From CAZJBP01 sp964544115 (GTDB taxonomy: Bacteria > Verrucomicrobiota > Kiritimatiellia > UBA8416 > JADHWI01): 39,190 nucleotides of DNA. A program made the position numbers and the translations under genes. The DNA lies in NCBI GenBank assembly GCA_964544115.1, contig CAZJBP010000006.1:1-39190 (forward strand), read 5' to 3'. Shown piece after piece: positions 8,104 to 15,626 of the stretch (its first letter is position 1; every line of letters starts with the position of its first letter). Below the pieces are notes generated by a model. That model was not told the DNA's origin and did no database searches. It saw nothing but the letters and a program-made list of their open reading frames with translations.

Positions 8104-9071
8104 CGCAAACCACGGTCGTGTGTGCCGCGGTGTTCGGCCTCGTCCTGTCCTGCTGCAACGGCCCAGCGCAGACCGAGGAGGCCAGCGGCCCCTCGGACGT
8201 CGGGGCCCTCATGAAGCAGCTTGGCTACCGGCGCACGTCGCGGCGGGGGAACCCGACCGTCACGTACGAGGCGCCCGGCCGTTCCGTGGTTCTGCAGTCC
8301 GGCAGCCGCCGCGCCTGCGTCGACGGCATCGCCGTCTGGATGAACGCGCCCATGACCGGCCAGCGGGCTTCATGGACCGTGCCGCACGCCGACGCCTGGT
8401 GGACCCTCACGCCGATCCTCCGGCCGTCGTCGGTCCTTCGGGCGGCCTCGCTCGCCCCCGTCGTGCTCGATGCCGGCCACGGCGGCAGCGACACCGGGGC
8501 CATCGGCCCGCGAGGAGTTCGGGAGAAGGACATCACGCTGGACCTTGCCCGACGGCTCGGCAAACGGCTCCAGGAAATGAAGATCGAGACCGTCCTGACC
8601 CGCGGCGACGACCTCGCGCTGTCGCTGACGGAGCGCACCGACTCGGCGCGAAGGGCCGGCGGCGCGCTTTTCGTGAGCCTGCACCTCAACGCGTCCGGCA
8701 ACCCGAAATCGCGGGGGGTGGAAACCTACATGCTGACGGCGCCCGGCTTTCCATCCACCGCCGACGGCAGCAAGCCTGAGCCGCCCTGCGTCGGCAATGC
8801 GTTCGACGCGCCCAGCGGCGTTCTGGCCTTCAGCGTGCACCAGGCCCTGCTTGCCGGCATGCAAACCGAAGACCGCGGCGTGCGGCACGCGCGGTTCGCG
8901 GTGCTCAAGACCGCTCCCTGCCCTGCCATCCTGGTTGAAGCGGGATTTCTATCCAACCCGTCCGAAGCGGCTCTGCTGGCGTCCCCGGAGTATCGCACCC
9001 GCCTGGTCGACGCCCTGGCGGATGGCATCTGCCGCTACCTCCGCCTGGTCGCCGCAGCCCAGCGGCCGTGA
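8097..9071 (+). CDS. N-acetylmuramoyl-L-alanine amidase (Amidase_3), exported
   Basis: A 324-residue enzyme that cleaves the amide bond between the glycan strand and the stem peptide of peptidoglycan. The N terminus is hydrophobic and contains VLSC, a possible lipobox, so it may be a lipoprotein; ordinary export is the alternative. Residues about 30-110 form a beta-rich region without a named domain. The catalytic domain (about 121-320) has the zinc-site residues H128 (LDAGHGGSD), E143 (VREKD) and H196 (SLHLNAS), and the catalytic E281 (VEAGFLSNPSE). All four are intact. No Shine-Dalgarno precedes the ATG. It converges on the permease gene with a two-base gap. Its likely role is daughter-cell separation or wall turnover. 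Confidence 0.92.
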   Translation: MSTQTTVVCAAVFGLVLSCCNGPAQTEEASGPSDVGALMKQLGYRRTSRRGNPTVTYEAPGRSVVLQSGSRRACVDGIAVWMNAPMTGQRASWTVPHADAWWTLTPILRPSSVLRAASLAPVVLDAGHGGSDTGAIGPRGVREKDITLDLARRLGKRLQEMKIETVLTRGDDLALSLTERTDSARRAGGALFVSLHLNASGNPKSRGVETYMLTAPGFPSTADGSKPEPPCVGNAFDAPSGVLAFSVHQALLAGMQTEDRGVRHARFAVLKTAPCPAILVEAGFLSNPSEAALLASPEYRTRLVDALADGICRYLRLVAAAQRP

Positions 9072-9073
9072 CC

Positions 9074-10780
9074 TCACATCCGGAACAGCGCGCCGAGGCG
9101 CTTGCCGAGGAGGACGCTGCTGCCGACGAGGGTGACGGTCAGGAACAGCATGCCCCACACCCCCAGCGCCGAGGCCACGTAGCGGCCGGTGCCGATCAGC
9201 TGGAACAGCTCGTAGATGGTCTTGGTAATTGGATAGAAGTCCTCGCGCTGCGCGAGCATGATGCTGTCGGACACCTCGAGCATGCAGAACGCGAACGCCA
9301 GGAGCGTGCCGGCGATGAGGTTGGCCGTGATCAGCGGAACGGTGATCCGGCGCACGACGGTCAGCGGGGAGGCGCCCAGGTTCGCCGCCGACTCCTCCAG
9401 CGTGACCGAGGTCTGCGACAGGCCGGCGGCCACCGAGCGGACCATGTAGGGCAGGCGCCGGACGGCGTAGGCGATCACCAGGAACAGCGTCGGGTTCGTG
9501 CGCACGTCGAGCGCGGCCTGCCACGCCCCGCTCTCCTTCACCCACCCGAGGTTGGCAAACCAGGAGCTGATGGCCAGATAGCCGAACGCCATGACCAGCC
9601 CCGGCACGGCCAGGGGCGCCATGGCCAGCGCGTCCAGCAGCCACCGCCCGCGCACCGTGGAGCGCACCACCACAAAGGCGACCGTGAGGCCCACCACCAG
9701 GTTCGCCGCCACCGCCAGCGACGAGTACAGCAGGCTGTTGCGGATGCTCGAGACCGTGATCGAGTGCCCCAGCGCCGCGGCGTAGTGATCCAGCGTCAGC
9801 GACTCCGGCCAAACGGTCTTGTACCAGCTTCCCGGCGCGCTGAAGCTGGTGAGGACCACGCCGAGGTGCGGCAGCAGCGCGAGCGCGATCACCACCGCGA
9901 ACGGCACGGCCGCCAGCACCGCGCCCCACCCCCGCAGCCGGCGCGCCGCGTATCCCATGGAGGCCCGCCCCTGCATGGCGTACGCCTTGCGCCCGAACAC
10001 GCCCTTGCTGATCGCGTAGAGCAGCACGCTGACGGCCAGCATCACGAGTACCAGCGCGTACGGGAATGGATTGGTGCCAATGTCCTTCAGCTCATCGTAC
10101 ACCTGCACCGACGCGCAGCGCGTGTAGTTCATGATCAGCGGCGTGCCCAGCTCGGTGAAGCTCCAGATGAACACGATGGTGCCGCCGGCAAACAGCCCGG
10201 GCATGATCAGCGGCAGCGTGATCCGGAAGAAGCGCCGGACGGCCCGGCACCCCAGGTTCTCCGCCGCCTCCTCCATCGCGGGGTCGACGTTGGCCAGCGC
10301 CGCGACCACGTTCAGGTACAGCACGGGGTAGAGCGCGAGGGCCTGCAGCGTCGCCACCCCGAAGAACCGCCCCTGCCCCACCCAGTCCACCGGACCCAGC
10401 CCCAGCAGCGCGTTGATCGCCCCATACGGCCCGAACATCTGCTGAAACCCGATTGCGCCGACAAACGGCGGCAGAATCATCGGGACCAGCAGCAGCCCCG
10501 AGAGCGCCGTCTTGCCGGGAAAGTCCACGCGGTGCGAGAGCAGGGCCAGCGGCACCGACAGCAACGCCGCCAGCGCCGTCGTCGTGACGGCCAGCATGAC
10601 GCTGTTGCGCAGCCCCTCCGCGTACACGGGATTGGCGAACACGCCCCGAACATACTTCAGCGTGAAGTGCCCCTCCACCCACAGCCCGCCCCCGAGGATG
10701 CGGACCAGCGGCCAGACGAAGAACACGCCAAACATCGCGCTGAGCGCGATGAACAGGATCCGTGCTGTGCTTCGACGCAT
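9074..10780 (-). CDS. ABC transporter permease, two fused BPD_transp_1 domains
   Basis: A 568-residue inner-membrane protein with about twelve transmembrane segments in two homologous halves. Each half has an EAA loop that docks the ATPase: EEAAENLGCRAVRRFFRITL in the first and EESAANLGASPLTVVRRITV in the second. This fused layout is typical of Fe3+ (FbpB/SfuB) and 2-aminoethylphosphonate/thiamine-type importers. The ATG at 10780 is chosen over an ATG 32 codons upstream: it overlaps the stop of the solute-binding gene as TGATG, pointing to translational coupling, and it directly precedes the first membrane segment. It is the last gene of the ABC operon. The substrate is not determinable; ferric iron or an organophosphonate are family-based guesses. 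Confidence 0.92.
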   Translation of the reverse strand: MRRSTARILFIALSAMFGVFFVWPLVRILGGGLWVEGHFTLKYVRGVFANPVYAEGLRNSVMLAVTTTALAALLSVPLALLSHRVDFPGKTALSGLLLVPMILPPFVGAIGFQQMFGPYGAINALLGLGPVDWVGQGRFFGVATLQALALYPVLYLNVVAALANVDPAMEEAAENLGCRAVRRFFRITLPLIMPGLFAGGTIVFIWSFTELGTPLIMNYTRCASVQVYDELKDIGTNPFPYALVLVMLAVSVLLYAISKGVFGRKAYAMQGRASMGYAARRLRGWGAVLAAVPFAVVIALALLPHLGVVLTSFSAPGSWYKTVWPESLTLDHYAAALGHSITVSSIRNSLLYSSLAVAANLVVGLTVAFVVVRSTVRGRWLLDALAMAPLAVPGLVMAFGYLAISSWFANLGWVKESGAWQAALDVRTNPTLFLVIAYAVRRLPYMVRSVAAGLSQTSVTLEESAANLGASPLTVVRRITVPLITANLIAGTLLAFAFCMLEVSDSIMLAQREDFYPITKTIYELFQLIGTGRYVASALGVWGMLFLTVTLVGSSVLLGKRLGALFRM

Positions 10781-12585
10781 CACCTGCTTCTGACTCCTGA
10801 CTTCTGGCTTCTGACTTCCGCACCCTCGGCCCTCTCCCTGGCCTCCGCATAGCTGCGACGGAAGAACAGCGTCCAACGCCTCGTGGTGTCGAGCGGATCA
10901 TGGCGCTTAAACATGCCGGGCGCCGACGCCCAGGTCAGGGGCTCCGGGTCGTCGGGCATCCGCTCCAGCGCCGCCACGGCCTCGGGACACGCCTCGGGTC
11001 CGCCGGCATCCAGGATCGCCCGCCACGCCGCGCGCAGTTCGTCCCCCGAGTCCAGGCACATGGCCTTGATGAGCGTGCGCTGCATGCCAAAGTGGGCGCC
11101 GGTCCACCGCGGCCGGTAGGTGAACTCAGACGCCAGCACGTACGGATTGACGGCCGGATCGCCCAGCGGGTCGGAGGTGAACGGCCGGTGACTCTCGTAC
11201 ACGGCCTGCCGGGCGGCGCTGTCCGAGGGATAGAAGTCCCTCCGGATCGGCAGCCGCCGCAACGCATACACCGCGGGGCCACCCGGCGTGCCGGGCCGGT
11301 AGTTCCAGAGCTTCTGCCCCTCATCGCTGAGCGCAAACACGATGAAGCGCACCGCCAGTTCGCGGTGAGCGGCCCCGCGCAGGAGGCTGATGGGATCGGC
11401 GCTGACGCTTGAACCGCCGGCCGGCGTCACGTAGCCCATCCGCGCCGCGCCATCCGGGGCCCGGCTCGTCTCGGCCTGGTAGCGGCCGTAGAAATCGATG
11501 GCCAGGCCGGCGGCGGCGCTGCCCATGCTGACGTCGATCGGCACCTTGCCGGCGCTGTCGGTGAAGTAGCGTGCGTTGGCCGAGATGCGCTGCACCAGCC
11601 GGATGCCACGCAGCCACCCGCGCTCCACGGCCGCCTGGTAGGCTCGGATCCGCGCATCGCCCCCCTCGCCCGGCACCCCGTCGCGGGCGATGTCGAGCTC
11701 GAACGCCTCGATGTCCGCGCCGCTGAAACCGGCTGCGTCCACCTCGTGTCGGCACTGCTCATGCACGATCATTTCAAAGGCCTTGGCCAGGCTGCCGCTC
11801 TTGGTCGGGTCGCCCATCCCCACTTGCCCCACGTAGGCCGGCGCCGCCAGGTCCGCCCACGTCGAGGGCGGGCCGGGCAGCCCCAGCTCGCGGACGCGGT
11901 CCACGTTGTAGCAGATGCCGAACGTGCTCAGCGCGGTGCCGAAGAAGGTGTCGGTCCGCCAGATCTCGCCGCCCATGCTCGTCGGGATCAACTCGGTCCC
12001 GTCCTCCGCCGCCAGCAGGCCCGGCGGCGGCGCATCCGCCGGCCACGGCGGCACGGTGAACCCCTGGTCGAACGCCTTGCCATGGTCGTACGCGCCGCCC
12101 CCAAAGAACAGGTCGATCCCGCTGCCGAAGGCCTGCGGATCGTCCTGCGCGCGGAACGCCTGCCACAGGGCCTTCTGGAGGTCCCATCGCTCGCGGGCCG
12201 CGGGATCCTTGGCCTCTTCCGGGCTCAGCTCGCGCTTTGCAAAGCGGCCGTCCATCACCGCCGACAGCGCGCCGTCGGTCCAGGGCCGCCCCTGACCTCG
12301 CCACCAGGCTTTAAACGCGGCGCCGTACTCGCCGCCCAGGTAGCGCATGATCTCGGTGGTCCCGCCGATCGAGCGCCAGTCGACCCTGACCGCCTGACCA
12401 TAGCGTTCACGGTGCCAGCGTGAGAACGCCGCGCCGAACTCCCGGCGGATGGCCTCGTTGTGCGGGGAGATGATGACCAGCTCAGGGTCACCCGGGCGCC
12501 AGTCCGAGGCCTCGCGCCGCGGCTGCAGCAGGAACGGCAGGCCGACAACGATCGCACAGGCTGCAAGGATGGCAGCGGTCTTCAC
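10780..12585 (-). CDS. ABC transporter solute-binding protein, Fe3+/2-AEP-like
   Basis: A 601-residue exported protein from a GTG start that lies seven bases after the ATPase stop, with GGGAG as ribosome site. A hydrophobic N-terminal segment (about 3-21) serves as signal or anchor. The mature part begins with a family-1/SBP_bac fold pattern (PELVIISPHNEAIRREFGAA) and contains a long insertion compared with the usual 330-400 residues. GDPTKSGSLAKAFEMI and YVTPAGGSSVSADPISLLRG match regions I associate with iron-type binding proteins. The last dozen residues (EVRSQKSGVRSR) are encoded by a heptamer repeat array, not by protein-family sequence, so the original C terminus was probably extended by the array. 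It delivers solute to the fused permease just downstream. Confidence 0.85.
   Translation of the reverse strand: MKTAAILAACAIVVGLPFLLQPRREASDWRPGDPELVIISPHNEAIRREFGAAFSRWHRERYGQAVRVDWRSIGGTTEIMRYLGGEYGAAFKAWWRGQGRPWTDGALSAVMDGRFAKRELSPEEAKDPAARERWDLQKALWQAFRAQDDPQAFGSGIDLFFGGGAYDHGKAFDQGFTVPPWPADAPPPGLLAAEDGTELIPTSMGGEIWRTDTFFGTALSTFGICYNVDRVRELGLPGPPSTWADLAAPAYVGQVGMGDPTKSGSLAKAFEMIVHEQCRHEVDAAGFSGADIEAFELDIARDGVPGEGGDARIRAYQAAVERGWLRGIRLVQRISANARYFTDSAGKVPIDVSMGSAAAGLAIDFYGRYQAETSRAPDGAARMGYVTPAGGSSVSADPISLLRGAAHRELAVRFIVFALSDEGQKLWNYRPGTPGGPAVYALRRLPIRRDFYPSDSAARQAVYESHRPFTSDPLGDPAVNPYVLASEFTYRPRWTGAHFGMQRTLIKAMCLDSGDELRAAWRAILDAGGPEACPEAVAALERMPDDPEPLTWASAPGMFKRHDPLDTTRRWTLFFRRSYAEARERAEGAEVRSQKSGVRSR
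10784..10818 (-). repeat. Heptamer array, unit GAAGTCA, five copies
   Basis: Read on the plus strand, five tandem 7-base units: CTGCTTC, TGACTCC, TGACTTC, TGGCTTC, TGACTTC. The array lies inside the last codons of the solute-binding gene and ends two bases before its stop and the permease start. It is unlike the surrounding GC-rich coding sequence. Confidence 0.8.
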
Positions 12586-12592
12586 CGGTTCG

Positions 12593-13678
12593 TTACTCCC
12601 TCAACAACACGACGTCCGCCGGATCGATCCAGGCCACGGTCGGTTCGGTCCCGTCCCTCGCCATGAGCCGGGGATGCAGCTCGAAGGCCTTCAGCGTGAC
12701 CTCGGGACCTGCGGCCGCGGCGGCGGTAACCTGGTGCTGGGCCATCTCGCCCAGGTAGACGGTGTGATGCACCCGGGCGCGGAAGGCGTTCGGCGCGGTC
12801 GGGAGATCGCCCCCCAGCCGGATGGCTTCAGGCCGGAGAGAGACGCTGACCGCCGTACCCGGGGGCATGGCGGCGTGCGGCAGGGCCGACGTCAGCGTGC
12901 CCAGCGCCGTTAGCACAGTACAGGTGCCGCCCGAGCTCGCAACCACCCGGCCGGGCACGAGGTTCGTCTCTCCGATGAACCCGGCGACAAACGTGTCCAC
13001 GGGGCGCAGATAGACATCGCGCGGAGCGCCGATCTGCCGCACCCGTCCTTCGTGCAGCACCACCAGGCGGTCGGCCACGGACAGCGCCTCCTTCTGGTCG
13101 TGCGTGACGTAGATCGCCGTAATCCCCGCATCCTTGCAGATGCGCCGGATCTCGCCGCGCATCTCGAGCCGCAGCTTGGCGTCCAGATTGGAGAGCGGCT
13201 CATCCAGCAGCAGACAGCGGGGGTGGACCACGAGCGCGCGCGCCAGGGCCACGCGCTGCTGCTGGCCGCCGGAGAGTCGGTTGGGCATCTCGGCCGCCTT
13301 CTCCGTCATGCGCACCAGAGCCAGCACTTCGTCCGTGCGACGGGCCGCCTCGTCGCGCCCCACTCGCTGCATGTCCAGCCCGAACGCCACATTCTGCCGG
13401 ACGGTCATGTGCGGCCACAGGGCGTAGCTCTGGAACACCATGCCCGTGTCGCGCTCGTGCGCCGGCATGTGCGTCACGTCGCTCTCGCCGATCCGGATCG
13501 AGCCCTCGTCGGGTTCGCAGAACCCGGCGAGGCACCGCAGGAGGGTGGTCTTGCCGCACCCGCTGGGGCCCAGCAGGAAGAACAGTTCGCCGGGCTCGAT
13601 GGCCAGCGAAACGCGGTCGACCGCGATCGTCCGGCCGAAGCGTTTGGTCACATTCGCAATCGTTACGCCCACCGCCAT
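12593..13678 (-). CDS. ABC transporter ATP-binding protein (FbpC/PotA-like)
   Basis: A 361-residue cytoplasmic ATPase. The ABC domain (about 4-235) has Walker A GPSGCGKTT (37-45), signature LSGGQQQR, Walker B CLLLDEPLSNLDAKLR and the switch histidine in THDQKEALSVADR. The C-terminal part (about 240-361) is a TOBE-like regulatory domain (ETNLVPGRVV, VSVSLRPEAIRLGG), as in iron, spermidine and maltose type ATPases. AGGAGG lies eight bases before the chosen ATG; a second ATG two codons upstream is possible but too close to that site. It is first of the three transporter genes, seven bases ahead of the solute-binding gene and 53 bases after the HAD gene stop. It energises import through the fused permease. 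Confidence 0.92.
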   Translation of the reverse strand: MAVGVTIANVTKRFGRTIAVDRVSLAIEPGELFFLLGPSGCGKTTLLRCLAGFCEPDEGSIRIGESDVTHMPAHERDTGMVFQSYALWPHMTVRQNVAFGLDMQRVGRDEAARRTDEVLALVRMTEKAAEMPNRLSGGQQQRVALARALVVHPRCLLLDEPLSNLDAKLRLEMRGEIRRICKDAGITAIYVTHDQKEALSVADRLVVLHEGRVRQIGAPRDVYLRPVDTFVAGFIGETNLVPGRVVASSGGTCTVLTALGTLTSALPHAAMPPGTAVSVSLRPEAIRLGGDLPTAPNAFRARVHHTVYLGEMAQHQVTAAAAAGPEVTLKAFELHPRLMARDGTEPTVAWIDPADVVLLRE

Positions 13679-13711
13679 GGTCATTGCCTCCTCACCCGGC
13701 ATGCGGGGGCT

Positions 13712-13728
13712 GGGGCTCGGAGAGCCCC
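13712..13728. repeat. Palindromic intergenic element
   Basis: Perfect seven-base arms, GGGGCTC (13712-13718) and GAGCCCC (13722-13728), around GGA. It lies in the 53-base gap between the HAD and ATPase genes. The sequence around it (CTCGGAGAGCCCCGCCCTA) resembles a dispersed palindrome I recall from Verrucomicrobia-related genomes. It could also stabilise or attenuate the operon message. Confidence 0.5.
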
Positions 13729-13731
13729 GCC

Positions 13732-14394
13732 CTACGGTCCCGTCCACTCCGGGTCCACCATCCGCGGCGAGAAATCCCCAAGATCCGCCACGCGCAGATC
13801 GGCCGCCGCCACGTTCTGAACCGGCGCCCTCGGCCGCACCAGCGCCACGCAGCGCATGCCCGCGGCCCGGGCCGCCGCCACGCCGGCCGCGGAGTCCTCA
13901 AACACCAGGCATTCGCGCGGTTCAACTCCCATCCGCCGGGCCGCCGCAAGAAACCCCACCGGGGACGGCTTGCCGGGCTGGCAGTCCTCGGAAGAAAGGA
14001 AGAACGCAACGTCCCCGGCGATGCCCAGAATGTCCAGCGCCTCGGCCAGGTCGCGCCTCGGGGAACCCGACACGATGCAGACCGGGTGCGACCGCGACAG
14101 CCGCTTGAGCAGCGCCACCGACCCGTCGATGCTCAACTTGCGGGTGCGGCGCAGCGGGTGCATGCGGCGGGAGAGTTCGATCTCCATCTCGTCGCGCGAC
14201 AATCCCACGCCCGCGAAGCGGCGGCGGATCGCGGCGTAGACGTCGTGCCAGGACCGCCCGTACACCATCTCCGTCGCCTCGTCGTGCGAGATGTCGTGGC
14301 CCAGTTCCCGCAACAGCTGATGCGTCGCCTCAACCCACAACACCTCCGAGTCCAGCAGCGTCCCGTCCAGATCGAAGATGAAAGCGCGAATCAT
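13732..14394 (-). CDS. HAD-superfamily hydrolase, beta-phosphoglucomutase-like
   Basis: A 220-residue cytoplasmic protein. Motif I is FDLDGTLLDSE with nucleophile D8 and general acid D10. Motif II is the Ser in IVSGSPRRD, a downstream Lys lies in the GKPSP loop, and the acidic metal motif is FEDSAAGVAAA. A helical cap sits between motifs I and II (about 16-85), as in subfamily IA phosphatases and beta-phosphoglucomutases. It probably dephosphorylates or isomerises a small phosphorylated metabolite. The ATG at 14394 is seven bases after a TAGAAT box and starts exactly at the family N terminus; a longer frame upstream has no homology. It appears first in the operon with the ABC transporter, so it may act on what that transporter imports. 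It lacks the phosphonatase pattern. Confidence 0.88.
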   Translation of the reverse strand: MIRAFIFDLDGTLLDSEVLWVEATHQLLRELGHDISHDEATEMVYGRSWHDVYAAIRRRFAGVGLSRDEMEIELSRRMHPLRRTRKLSIDGSVALLKRLSRSHPVCIVSGSPRRDLAEALDILGIAGDVAFFLSSEDCQPGKPSPVGFLAAARRMGVEPRECLVFEDSAAGVAAARAAGMRCVALVRPRAPVQNVAAADLRVADLGDFSPRMVDPEWTGP

Positions 14395-14401
14395 GCGGCG
14401 G

Positions 14402-14430
14402 ATTCTACCGACGCCCCCGCGCGGAAGCAA
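14402..14430 (-). promoter_or_regulatory. Promoter for the HAD-ABC operon, leaderless
   Basis: On the minus strand: TTGCTT (14430-14425), 17 bases and TAGAAT (14407-14402, five of six consensus). Only seven bases separate the -10 from the ATG at 14394, so transcription would start at or next to the A of the start codon. No Shine-Dalgarno is present. Confidence 0.5.
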
Positions 14431-14464
14431 AGGCGGAAAGCGGCTAGCCCCCGCGAACCGCCGT

Positions 14465-14493
14465 TTGACAGCATCCGGTCGCGGCCCTACACT
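14465..14493 (+). promoter_or_regulatory. Promoter for the beta-barrel protein gene
   Basis: A perfect TTGACA (14465-14470), a 17-base spacer and TACACT (14488-14493). The leader to the ATG at 14559 would be about 58 bases, with GAGGTG as ribosome site. It is the best sigma-70-like promoter seen in the window. Confidence 0.6.
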
Positions 14494-14558
14494 TACCCCG
14501 TCTTTAGGCCTCGCGGAGGTCAAGACTCGAAGCGTAACCACGGCAAGCGAGGTGCTCT

Positions 14559-15197
14559 ATGAACCGGACTCTGTGCATGGTGTTACTCGTGGCGGCAACG
14601 GTCCACGTCGCGGCGGCCCAGGAAAGCGTGCAGCCGCCGCTTCCCGCCCCGATGATGGATGTGGGCGGCGGCCTCATGTTCTCGGAGAGCAACGACCACT
14701 TCGACAGCGGCGTGGGCGGCTTCTTGTACGTGGGCGGTCGCCCGGCGCCGGTGATCGGCGTGCGCGGCACCATCTCCGCGTGGGATGTCGACACCGAGAG
14801 CGATGTGCTGTCGCCCGGCAGTTTTGTCGTTTCGTCCGCCGAGGCGTCGGTCCTGCTGCACCTGGACGTGGAGCCGGCCATCCACGTGTGGGCCGGTGGC
14901 GGCATTGGCGGCTATTGGTTCGATGACAATGAGGACGACTGGAACGACGACCCGTATCACCACGACAGAATGGTCAGCGACACGATCGACGACGATGTCG
15001 GCTACCACGTTCTCGTCGGCGCGGACGTGATCATTGCCGGCCCCGTGTCGGTCTTTGTCGAAGGCAAGTACATCTTCATCGACACCGAGGCGTGGGTCAG
15101 AACCCCCACGGGTGACGGCCGGACCTTCACGGAGACCCACGAAGACATCAACCTGGACACCGGCTTCGTGACGCTGGGCATGCGGGTGAAGATCTGA
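14559..15197 (+). CDS. Outer-membrane beta-barrel protein
   Basis: A 212-residue protein with a signal peptide (about 1-20, ending HVAAA, then QESVQ). The mature part alternates hydrophobic and polar residues in barrel fashion (GGGLMFSESNDHF, GVGGFLYVGGRPAP, AIHVWAGGGIGGYWF, VSVFVEGKYIFID) and ends in the strand FVTLGMRVKI. This resembles small OmpA/OmpW-type eight-stranded barrels. A very acidic loop (about 125-145, DDNEDDWNDD then HHD) could bind divalent cations. It has its own strong promoter and sits 14 bases before the deoxyribosyltransferase-like gene, so the two may share a transcript. The specific function is unknown; a porin-like or structural role is plausible. Confidence 0.8.
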   Translation: MNRTLCMVLLVAATVHVAAAQESVQPPLPAPMMDVGGGLMFSESNDHFDSGVGGFLYVGGRPAPVIGVRGTISAWDVDTESDVLSPGSFVVSSAEASVLLHLDVEPAIHVWAGGGIGGYWFDDNEDDWNDDPYHHDRMVSDTIDDDVGYHVLVGADVIIAGPVSVFVEGKYIFIDTEAWVRTPTGDGRTFTETHEDINLDTGFVTLGMRVKI

Positions 15198-15211
15198 CCG
15201 GAAGCCGGCCG

Positions 15212-15625
15212 ATGAAACGCAAGATCTACCTCTGCGGTCCGATCATGGACGAAGTCGACGGGCACGCCCGCGCCTGGCGACAGACCGCCATCCAGCGCCT
15301 CAAGGGCAACTTCACGTTGCTCGACCCGATGCGCCGCAACTTCAAGGACCGCGAGGTAGACAGCGCCAACGAGATCGTCGAGTTCGACCTGCAGGACGTC
15401 CGCGAGGCGGACATCGTCCTCGTCAACTACAACAAGGCGTCGATCGGCACGGCAATGGAGGTGTTCTACGCCTCGCACGATCTCGGCAAGTTCGTCGTCG
15501 CCTTCTCGCCATTTACATTTCAGGAATCCAGTCCGTGGATGGTGAAGTTCTGCACGAAGATCCTGCCGACGCTCGAGGATGCCACGGACTACATCCTCGA
15601 GCACTTCGTCAACCAGAGCCTGTGA
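15212..15625 (+). CDS. Nucleoside 2-deoxyribosyltransferase-like protein
   Basis: A 137-residue cytoplasmic protein with a GGAAG ribosome site. It has the family hallmarks: an N-terminal YLCGPI motif (residues 6-11), the segment FDLQDVREADIVLVNY (58-73) and GTAMEV with the likely catalytic Glu at 83. The family transfers deoxyribose between nucleobases or hydrolyses deoxynucleoside monophosphates. Length is right for the family (about 130-160). It follows the barrel gene by 14 bases and ends one base before the convergent thioredoxin-fold gene. A nucleotide-salvage or pool-cleaning role is likely; the substrate base is not predictable. Confidence 0.82.
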   Translation: MKRKIYLCGPIMDEVDGHARAWRQTAIQRLKGNFTLLDPMRRNFKDREVDSANEIVEFDLQDVREADIVLVNYNKASIGTAMEVFYASHDLGKFVVAFSPFTFQESSPWMVKFCTKILPTLEDATDYILEHFVNQSL

Positions 15626-15626
15626 T

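Noticed and set aside
9068..10852. A 594-codon plus-strand frame opposite the permease gene
   Set aside because: It is rich in Arg, His, Gln and Asp, typical of the antisense of membrane-protein codons. The minus strand encodes an intact ABC permease with two EAA loops.
13052..14562. Plus-strand frames of 255 and 292 codons over the ABC ATPase and HAD genes
   Set aside because: The minus-strand genes have intact Walker and HAD motifs; the plus-strand frames have none.
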